Assembly: GCA_007135435.1 (NCBI GenBank)
Contig: SLIW01000301.1
Location: forward strand, 1 to 7,300
From: Natronomonas sp.
Lineage (GTDB): Archaea; Halobacteriota; Halobacteria; Halobacteriales; Haloarculaceae
DNA: 7,300 bases
Direction of reading: 5' to 3'
The notes under the pieces were generated by a model. It worked only from the letters and a program-made list of their open reading frames with translations, was not told where the DNA came from and searched no databases. Below, in pieces: positions 6,982-7,300 of this stretch (its first letter is position 1; each line of letters starts with the position of its first letter). A program made the translations under genes and the position numbers.

Positions 6982-6991
6982 GGCAATAGCC
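6982..6991 (+). promoter_or_regulatory. Weak TATA-like element for the 7012 gene
   Basis: GCAATAGCC is centred about 25 bp before the ATG at 7012, the right spacing for a leaderless transcript, but its A/T core is only four bases (AATA). It is called mainly from position. Confidence 0.3.
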
Positions 6992-7011
6992 CGCGGCGAG
7001 AGACCACGGCC

Positions 7012-7300
7012 ATGACCGTCGCAGCCGAGACCCGCGCGGCCGTGCGGGACCACCCGTTCCTGGAGACCGCCCTCCGGGCGGACGTGGTCAACTACACCGC
7101 CGCGGCGCGGTTCCTGGACGTGGGGAGCGAGGACGAGGAGGCGGTGATCGCGGCCCTGCGCCGGTACGCCGCTGAGCTCGACGACTACGCGCCGCCGGCG
7201 AGGCGGGCGAGCGTCTCGATGCAGTCGGGCGTCCGGCTCGTCCCGGGCGACGGGACCGACGACGGGACCGACGACGGGACCGACGACGGGACCGACGACG
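7012..7300 (+). CDS. Conserved haloarchaeal protein, 5' part (3' end outside window)
   Basis: The frame starts at ATG 7012 (MTVAAETRAAVRDHPFLETALRADVVNYTAAARFLDVG) and stays open to the window edge, giving 96 complete codons. The N terminus is a compact helical domain: a first helix (about 2-13), HPFLETALRADVVNYTAAARFLDV (14-37), then EDEEAVIAALRRYAAEL (40-56). The NYTAAARFLDV segment resembles, from memory, N termini of uncharacterised haloarchaeal proteins that go on into a second domain. A strand-like segment ARRASVSMQSGVRLVP (63-78) follows, then a DGTD repeat that runs off the end. The helical part looks like a small regulatory or DNA-associated domain, but no catalytic motif is visible and I assign no function. 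It is divergent from the acyl-CoA synthetase with a shared 90-bp promoter gap. Confidence 0.8.
   Translation, partial: MTVAAETRAAVRDHPFLETALRADVVNYTAAARFLDVGSEDEEAVIAALRRYAAELDDYAPPARRASVSMQSGVRLVPGDGTDDGTDDGTDDGTDD
7249..7300 (+). repeat. 12-bp tandem repeat encoding Asp-Gly-Thr-Asp
   Basis: GACGGGACCGAC is repeated exactly at 7249, 7261, 7273 and 7285, with a fifth copy cut by the window edge at 7297-7300. It is in frame with the ATG at 7012 (residues 80 onward). Identical codons in every copy point to recent expansion; the total copy number cannot be seen. Confidence 0.95.

Noticed and set aside
6922..7053. Upstream extension of the acyl-CoA synthetase
   Set aside because: It crosses the promoter gap and the start of the divergent 7012 gene and lacks similarity to the family N terminus.

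Overview
The window looks like chromosomal DNA from a halophilic archaeon (class Halobacteria). Base composition is very GC-rich with GC-dominated third codon positions, the predicted proteins are strongly acidic, GTG starts are used, and several genes have a TATA-like element 25-33 bp before the start codon, which is the spacing of leaderless or nearly leaderless haloarchaeal transcripts. The gene content agrees: an archaeal A-type ATP synthase subunit D, a two-domain CbiX cobaltochelatase followed by a DR2241-type Fe-S protein, and two haloarchaeal-type conserved proteins.

Layout, left to right. 1-351 (+) is the 3' part of an unrecognised acidic protein, ending in a small hairpin. 352-634 is a visibly AT-richer convergent spacer with an open, coding-like frame of unusual codon use. 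635-1339 (-) is atpD. It is divergent from 1566-2135 (+), a conserved protein with a soluble N-terminal domain and two C-terminal membrane helices; each gene has its own promoter in the 226-bp gap. After a 187-bp convergent gap comes a minus-strand two-gene unit: cbiX (3551-4450), and the DR2241-like Fe-S protein (2323-3558), which overlaps it by 8 bp. Upstream is a 290-bp spacer with a 13-bp tandem repeat and a G-run array, then a small four-helix membrane protein (4741-5193, -), then a 102-bp spacer packed with short dyad symmetries, then an acyl-CoA synthetase (5296-6921, -). Divergent from it, a conserved haloarchaeal protein starts at 7012 (+) and leaves the window inside a 12-bp tandem repeat.

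Functionally the window is mostly housekeeping: energy conversion (AtpD), cobalt insertion for cobalamin (CbiX with its Fe-S partner) and fatty-acid activation. I see no mobile element, CRISPR array, RNA gene or defence system, and no convincing new multi-gene system. The points worth a second look are the AT-rich orphan frame (about 441-636), the dyad cluster at 5207-5271, the repeat/G-run spacer at 4594-4748, the acidic microsatellite insertions in the Fe-S protein, and the asymmetric metal-site residues of the two CbiX halves.
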